Shown here piece by piece: positions 57,461 to 64,000 of a stretch of 64,000 nt of DNA; positions within the stretch are counted from its first letter, which is position 1, and each line of letters begins with the position of its first letter. Source of the DNA: Cynocephalus volans. Taxonomy: Eukaryota > Chordata > Mammalia > Dermoptera > Cynocephalidae. Where the stretch lies: assembly GCF_027409185.1 (NCBI RefSeq), contig NC_084460.1, positions 147,110,569 through 147,174,568 on the forward strand. Direction: 5' to 3'. A program made the position numbers and the translations under genes. A model generated the notes under the pieces. It worked only from the letters and a program-made list of their open reading frames with translations. It did not search any database and had not been told where the DNA came from.

Positions 57461-57785
57461 CGTAATGGGGAAGCCTTTATGAAAAATGGTATGGAGGTTC
57501 CTCAAACAATTACAGATAGTTCTACCATTTGACCAAGCTATTCCACTGCTAGGAATATACCTAGAAGAACGGAAATTATCATGCCGAAAGGATACCTGTA
57601 CTCCCATGTTTAATGCAGCACTATTTACAATTGCCAAGAGTTGGAAACAACCCAAATGTCCATCATTAGATGAGTGGATAAAGAAACTGTGGTACATCTA
57701 CACAATGGAATACTACTCTGCTATAAAAAATAATGAAATACTACCATTAGCAAAAACATGGATGGACTTAGAGCATTCCTTAGCT
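57461..57785 (+). mobile_element. L1 ORF2 C-terminal segment, plus strand, lacking 3' UTR
   Basis: Plus-strand L1 matching about 12130 down to 11790 of the full-length L1. The frame at 57486-57788 has '[17 protein letters not shown]' and 'YTMEYYSAIKNNEILP'. With the preceding inverted segment it looks like a twin-primed L1 on the plus strand, but it stops before the 3' UTR and has no poly(A), so its 3' end was lost or rearranged. Confidence 0.8.
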
Positions 57786-57979
57786 TAGCCAAGTTGACAC
57801 ATAAATTAACCATTGCAATGACAAAACGATTTCTTTCCCCAGGTAACTTGATTGTTACTTCTTTATCAATTACCATTTTAACCCAGCCCCATTTCTCCCA
57901 TCTTCTAAAAGGAAATTAATATTTCTGAATATAAAATTATTTTTTACTTTCTGAAAACACCCAATCCAGGGAAAAAAGC

Positions 57980-58010
<31 letters not shown>

Positions 58011-58879
58011 CCTTGCCATCTTAGGCTATCTCCAAAATCACCTACCACAGGCCGAATTTCTTTAAAAAGAAGCACAGAGGGTCTTCTCACTGAGATTTCT
58101 CCCTGTACACACACATCCCAAGAAGATGTAAAATTCTTCTTATTAGAAAAATAATAAATCCAACTGTGATTGCCTAAATGCGTGGTCCTGTTGGTCTTCA
58201 ACTGCAGGACATCAATACTGATAAATATACAATTTATTGTACATTATATTTAATTATATAGAATTTGGTCCAATATAAAAACAATTTAGCCAATTTTTTA
58301 TACTTTTCCAGAATTAATGTTATGTAATGTTAGAATTAACCATTTCAAAGACTATCATGTAACATAGAACAGCTTCTAGCCATTAGAGAATAGTTGTATA
58401 AAGCAATCTTTTTTTTTTTTTTTTTTTGGTGTACCCTCAAAATATGTCAGTGTTTACTTTAAAGCAATGAATTGTCTCTTTAATTATGATGCAAGGCCTT
58501 GAAAATAATGAAGAGTGTACATGATCCCCCTTTTAAGAAAGTATAAAACAAAACTGGATAATATATATTGCATTAGAGGCCATTTGAAAATACATCATCC
58601 TGTTAAAAATATTTTCTCTTTAAAATTCTAGCAGCTAAATCATTAAACTGACACAAATAAATAGCTTATTTATCTCAAGTGTCCAAATGAACTATATAGA
58701 AAATCAATTTTGGCTAAACAAAGAACAGATGGTAAATAATGTGATTACATTAAAATGACTATGCTAGTAGTCACCACATAAAAATAAGCACCGGGTTGCA
58801 TTTTCTCAAGTCAGAATGTTGTAGACTGAAGAAAAGAATTATCACAAGGGAATGAGAGTAAGTCTCATATAATTTCCTT
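57786..58879. other. Intergenic DNA
   Basis: Contains (AAAAC)n-type sequence at about 57977-58010 and a T21 run near 58408-58428. No gene was recognised; the 85-codon minus-strand frame at 57944-58201 is partly simple repeat. Confidence 0.45.
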
Positions 58880-58990
58880 TTATTACCCTCACAGTAACCA
58901 GCATTATCATTATCATAAGCAGATGAGTAAAATAGAGCTGTAATAAGTCATAGTCATTTTCTTTGAAAACCTTGAATGTGAATAAAAGCA
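58880..58990 (+). mobile_element. MIR-like fragment
   Basis: 'attaccctcacagtaaccag', 'cattatcattatcataag', 'cagatgagtaaaatagagc' follow the MIR core ('aatcctcacaacaaccctatg', 'cattttacagatgagg'). Confidence 0.5.
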
Positions 58991-61286
58991 AAGAAGGTCT
59001 AATAAATATTTTAAATGAATAGCTTATTTAGTTACCTGAACACAAAACATCTATTATCCAGTGGCTTAATTGACTCTCTGTGTGTGTTTTTTTTTTTTTT
59101 TTTAGCAGCCCAGCATATTGCTACAAGCATTCTTCTGCAGAGTTTACATTGTATTCCTTATTGTCTTTTGATTTGATCCAAATTCACCAATGTCTCACAA
59201 CTTTGAGCAGAAAAAAATAACTATTTCCCAGCAGAGTAAAATGAATACAAAATAAAATACTGTCACAATATTTATAATAATGTTTATCTATATTTTCATG
59301 ATTGCTTAGGGGCTTACTAAGGCTGATAATCTAATGAAATTTTTAGTTTCCCTGAGTAATCAGAACTTTCATGATTTTTTTTCCATGCTTTATGTCAAAT
59401 GGATAATATACTCCTACATTCCTGAACTTCTTGTAGCCATGGATCACATCATCTCCTTCTTTTTTACCTTTCATCTCTTTTACTTTCAATAAAAGAAGAG
59501 GGGAAGAAGAAGAGGAGAAAGAGGATAAGGAGGAGGAGGAAGAAAATAAAAGAAAAGAATATGGAGAAGGGAGAATAATAAAGCAATTTGCTTTACTAAA
59601 ATTATAAAAGAAACTAGTTAGTAGGACTTATATAAGGACAACCACTTATGCATTACATATTTTCTCAAATATGCAAAGCAGCCATCAACAAAAGAAACAA
59701 AAGAAAATTTTCAACTTGATTTACAATACAGAGTATTTGCAATTAAAGAACTCAAAATACCAATAGAAACAGCAAATCTGGCATAACATTGCAAGGTTTT
59801 GCACAGTGAAGAACAAAAATACATTATATATCTAATTATAGTGATGAAGAAAATGGAAAAGAAGTTGTCTCGACAATAAAAATAAAAAGCAGAAGAAATA
59901 TCTTCATGCATAATTTGACCACACAAACCAATTTTTTTCTCTTGTCACTTCCCTTTGTTTAAGTTATGAATTACTTGCTCATTAGGTTTTGTTTTCTTTT
60001 ATATAATGTATATTCTCAAACTACTTTTTCAGAATATATAACCTTTTCCTTAGTTACTTTTTAGGAAAAATTTTCACTTCAAATAGATTAGAACAACAGC
60101 TTCTCTTTATATCTTTTCATGTCTACTTTTTTGGATCTTCCCAATTTAAACTCTGGAAGCTTTTCACCTCCAGATTAATTTTCTTTTTCTTTGTTACATG
60201 CTATATAATTCTAGTTATAGCTACAAACCTGTTTCCCATCTCACCTACTTGAAACATTTATTTCCCTGATTGCTTTTTCACTCTGCATGACAAAAACAAT
60301 CTCAAAACAAAAGCAATTACCTATTTAACTAGACAATAAAGGCAAAAAAAAAATGTATTTATTAACCTTCAATCTAAAACAACCAAATACTCCTTAAATC
60401 TAAGCATTCCAATTTCAAATTAACCTATGAAGAATTGTTTGAATTTTAATATGGAAGATCTTTTATAGCAAATCCCTAAAATCCACATTAAAATGATCTA
60501 TTGAGTCACAGATATTGAGTATAAATGTGATATTGTTGCAATATATAAACTTCTCTAGGGGGTATCAATATTTAGTGGGAAGAAGAAGATGATATGATAA
60601 ACCACAAAGGGTTATTTCTCATTCTACCTCTCCTTTGCAGTTTGGCTAAGAGGTTTGCTCTGTGGTCTCCCACCTCCATTTCTGGGCTGAGGAAGCAGCC
60701 ACAGGCTGGCACATTGCAGAGAGAAAGAGAAAACATGGCAATTCTTCCACCAGGAAGAATCAAATGTCATGAGTACTCACATTTTATTAACTGAAACAGT
60801 CATAGGCTTATCTAATTTCAGTGGTGCAGGGAAATATAATCCTAACATTGCCAGAAAGGAAACTTTGAAGTATGTGACATGTAGCAACTACTTTTAATTT
60901 TATATGGCACCTGCCATGATTAAAATGTCTCCATGTGAGGCAATTATTACCTCTAAGAAATTTTGTTCTGTACAAATCTAGACAATATTCTTAGGATATT
61001 AAATATGAAAATACCCAGAAAAAAAACCCTCATTTTTATATTTAAAGTGTAATAAATGTTTACTTATAGAAAAACTCTTCAGAAATACAAAAAACAAACA
61101 AAAAAAATAATAAGTAGAAAAGCAATGATCACTCACAATCACATAACCAAAGAAAATGATTGCTGTTAAAATTAAACATATTCTAGAATTTTTAAAGACA
61201 TGCATACATTTTCATATTTGTTTTTCATTAACATGCTCAGACCCTCCATACTATTGGTTTTTACCTCCTTTTATTCATATAACATC
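58991..61286. other. Intergenic DNA with a purine tract
   Basis: T17 run at 59087-59103. An almost pure purine stretch lies at about 59494-59575. A GC-richer block at 60600-60760 has small open frames on both strands and no recognisable family. No gene was found. Confidence 0.45.
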
Positions 61287-61687
61287 TGTATTAGTCCTTT
61301 TCTATTGCTATAACAAAATACCTGAAACTGGGTAATTAGTAAAGAAACAATATTTATTGCTTACGGTTTTGGAAGCTAGGAAGTCTAAAGTTTAGAGAAC
61401 ATATCTGGTGAGGGCCTTGATGGTGAGTGGTGACTCTTCACAGCAATGCAGGACGTTACATGTTGAAAGGACTGAGCAAGGGAGAGCTAAGCTTCTCAAT
61501 TGCTCTCCTTTTAAAGCCATCAGAACCACACCCTTTACTCCATGAATGGATCCATCCATTCACAAGGGCACAGTCCTCAGGATCTAATCACCTCTTTAAG
61601 GCCCCTCTTCTCATTTACCATAATAGGATTTCCCACCCTCAACAGTTAACAATGAGTTTTGGGGGATATTCAATCAACAGCAAAATC
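61282..61687 (-). mobile_element. Solo MaLR LTR
   Basis: Begins at 61287 with 'tgtattagtccttttctattgc' type MaLR LTR end in reverse, followed by 'tacctgaaactgggtaatta' and 'gaatggatccatccattcac', and ends near 61682. The flanks read 'acatc' and 'aaatc', a possible imperfect 5-bp duplication. No internal sequence is attached. Confidence 0.8.
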
Positions 61688-63066
61688 TTTCCATGCTCAT
61701 GAAATTCACTTAATAGCATATAATAGCTAAGCCTTGTCATCTATATGGTTTCTAATAATAATAAATCACACAGTAGCAAAAAATCCAAAACCTCTTGTGT
61801 TTCAATGTCTATAATTTAAATTTCTTGAACTAAAAATTATGAGTTCCAAATATATATCTTTTTATTGTAAATATATATTTCCAAATTACTCTCTTGTAAG
61901 CTTATGTCAAATTTATATCCTTAATGGCAGTAAGAAGAATGTCCACTGTTTAATACCTTATAAATACTAGCCATTATCAATGAGAAACTCACGTAGTTTT
62001 TGAAAATGATCTGGACGTACTTTCCTTTTATATTTAAACCGCAACTTTGAATTCATGAAGTTTCCACAACCACGTTTTAGTTAACTTGTGGTATTTCGTC
62101 GAGTGTTTATCTATGTTAGTTATATATAAGCCCTTTGAAAAAATAAAATGTAGGAACTATAGTGTGTTGGTAATATTGAATTCTTATAAAATTAAAACTA
62201 TGTGTGATGTCTCATTCATCATTATATCTCTAGCACCCCAGCTGGAAAGTATATTACAGATAGATAATAAATAATTGTGATTGAATGAAAATAGTTTGAC
62301 TAATTGTATTTTATAAACAGATTATAGGTTCATCACAACGTATCTGGAAAGACATTTTATATATCCATACATAACTCAAAAACGTTAAAGCAATCCAAAT
62401 TATGAAAGTTTACTACCAATAAAACATTTGGAAAGATGCATACATTCAGGACCACCAATTAAACTCAATATGAAGAATATCATTACTAACAGTAATGTCA
62501 TGTAACATATAAAGAAAACTCGAATGAAAGGTTTTTAAATCTCAGGTGAATGAATTTCAAAAGTAGTCAGGATGAATACTAGGAGCTAAAAATCTTCAAG
62601 CCAGAAAAAAAAAAAAAAAAAAATGGCTATTTTGAGGTATATTTGTAATGACTGCCAAATACTCAATTTAAGAAACATGCAATCAATTTTACTTGTCAAA
62701 TTCAATGGTTAAATACTACTATTTTGGTCACCTCAAAACCAACCCAAGTGTTTTAATACATCAATTGTTAATAGCGGGCCACGTGAGTATGTTCTTTAAA
62801 AAGGCAGATAGATCTAATATAGAATCATAAAATACTCAGATCTGTGTCTTAGACTTGAACACCCACCAGGTTTACCAAGATAGATAGATAGATAGATTTG
62901 ATAGGTTGATTTTTAATGCAGAGTCAGAATCTTTGGGCATAGTATTTTAGAATTATGCATGCTTGAAAAATTCCCGACATGATGCTGATTCAGAATCCTG
63001 ACAGCTTTTGGAAACAATGGTTTATACTGAGAAAACTATTTTTTCCAATATCTTGTTTGAAAAACT
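61688..63066. other. AT-rich intergenic DNA with old L2 end and microsatellite
   Basis: About 62205-62290 resembles the L2 3' end ('atatctctagcacccc', 'aataaataattgtgattgaatga'). An A18 run lies at about 62606-62623. A (GATA)n run of about five units lies at 62877-62897. No gene was recognised. Confidence 0.45.
62877..62897. repeat. (GATA)n microsatellite
   Basis: About five uninterrupted GATA/TAGA units. Confidence 0.85.
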
Positions 63067-64000
63067 GACCATCCCAGCCCGAGCCTATGTCAGGGGAGCC
63101 AAGCCTGCGGAAGTGGCTGAAAGAGGCCGTGGGGGAAAGGGTATCGCTGACTTTCAGGGAGAAGGTCTGAGGCAGCAGGTGGTGATGGTGATGGTGACAA
63201 AGAAGGGCCTAGTCCTGGGTGGTAAGCTCAGGGGAGGAAGGGAAGCAGAGGTGGCCTTGGAGATGTGGTGTCGCCAGGTGCCAGAAGGAGATGGGCGGCT
63301 GCAACCAGGCCGGGAACCACCACTGCTTTGAGTATGCCCGGTATGGGGTCACCTGTGTGGACTTCACTGTGGGCAGCTTTGAGAGGTCTGGATACCCTCT
63401 TCCCCCCGACTGTGTCAAGTCCATCTCCATAGCAAATTTCACTGAGCCTGAAATAGTATTCCTGCAATCTTGTGAAAATGAGGTTTGCAGGTAGATTTGG
63501 CTGGGTCTTTTTGATGCTTGGACATCTTTAGTACCATATTCCAGGGATCCTCCTAAGATGAAGGAGTTTCTCCTGGAAAAATATGATGATATAATGTGTC
63601 TCACAGGCCAAGTCCAGGGATCTGCTTATACCAAAAGGAGTTCCTCCACCCCTATCCAGTGCTCCTTCTCAGAAGGGAAGCCCCTGAAGACCTTTCTGGG
63701 TAATCCTGTGCCATCTCCAAGTGGCTGCCTCCGCCTCTGGCCAGTCTGTCAGTCAGTCTCAGGCTCAGACATACCACACTCAAGCTTTGATACTCCTCAC
63801 ACTCCTCTGTCAGGAAAGCCAGTACTGAATTTCTTGCTGACATCATGGAAACACCTCTTCTGCTCCCCAGTGGCACTAGCTCCTACTGAACTCCCTGCCT
63901 TTGGGGGCCAGATACCTTCCCATGAGGGTTTTGCCAACTCCGATGCCTTTGGCAGTAGCCCCAGCTCTTAAGTATTTGGAAGTATTCCTCCTGCTAGCCA
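63067..64000 (+). pseudogene. AGFG2: AGFG2 processed (retrotransposed) pseudogene, 5' part; runs off the window end
   Basis: AGFG2 is an ArfGAP-domain protein with FG repeats. The copy starts in a GC-rich 5' UTR-like stretch. Its ATG at 63185 gives 'MVMVTKKG', close to the start of AGFG2. A frameshift at about 63280-63292 moves the match to the next frame: 'GGCNQAGNHHCFEYARYGVT', 'VDFTVGSF', 'VKSISIANFTEPEIVFLQS', 'ENEVC'. Then a TAG at 63492-63494 replaces a codon, followed by 'IWLGLFDAWTSLVP', 'KEFLLEKYDD', 'GKPLKTFLGNPVPS', 'PAFGGQ', and a TAA at 63969-63971 before 'VFGSIPPAS'. Further frame changes occur at 63715-63880. The second zinc Cys is Tyr (63333-63335) and about six codons holding the third and fourth are missing. 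The match is continuous with no introns, as in an mRNA-derived copy. The comparison is from memory of AGFG2. Confidence 0.88.

Noticed and set aside
62877..62897. CRISPR-like or other spaced repeat array
   Set aside because: All short tandem repeats seen are plain microsatellites with no spacers, and the genome is mammalian.
63209..63876. Minus-strand frames of 74-131 codons near the window end
   Set aside because: They are antisense to the AGFG2 retropseudogene.

Overview
This is a 64 kb piece of a placental-mammal nuclear genome, AT-rich and without an intact host protein-coding gene. Almost everything recognisable is a transposable element or its debris: LINE-1 (L1) copies of several ages, MaLR (ERVL-type) LTR retrotransposons, class I ERV LTRs, tRNA-derived SINEs, small mariner-like MITEs, hAT transposon remnants and old MIR/L2 fragments. 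Nothing is prokaryotic: no operons, CRISPR, rRNA or tRNA genes were seen.

The likely source is a colugo (Dermoptera). Three SINEs resemble the dermopteran CYN family: a tRNA-Ile-like unit with 'cactcgggagagtg' and 'gatcctatatagggatgg' blocks, ending in an A-rich 'gtcacaaaaa' tail. There are no Alu or other 7SL SINEs, while MST/THE1-like MaLRs, close to those of primates, are present. The call rests on remembered family patterns and stays provisional; horseshoe-bat Rhin-1 SINEs look similar.

Layout. 1-3.9 kb: class I-type LTRs. 5.1-8.3 kb: an L1 with a 5' inversion. 11.48-18.29 kb: a full-length minus-strand L1 with a 14-bp target-site duplication, an intact 332-codon ORF1 and an ORF2 carrying one stop and one frameshift. 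19.5-21.8 kb: an old MaLR provirus. 22.5 kb: a SINE. 22.7-40.6 kb: a long block with few young insertions, holding only MIR/L2, MER5A-like and hAT remnants. 40.7-50.3 kb: a nested stack in which an old L1 is split by a twin-primed L1 (itself holding a SINE), a MITE, a MaLR provirus and another SINE. 50.56-52.94 kb: a second, oppositely oriented MaLR provirus with a 5-bp duplication. 53.9-57.8 kb: an L1 mosaic with opposed reverse-transcriptase segments. 61.3 kb: a solo MaLR LTR. 63.07 kb to the end: an intronless, broken copy of AGFG2, an ArfGAP-domain gene.

The points most worth a second look are a long internal reading frame shared by the MaLR copies, substitutions at two catalytic endonuclease positions in the otherwise well-kept L1, the insertion stratigraphy at 41-50 kb, and the AGFG2 retropseudogene. 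I did not find a convincing new functional system; the window reads as a mammalian gene desert with well-preserved retrotransposon history.
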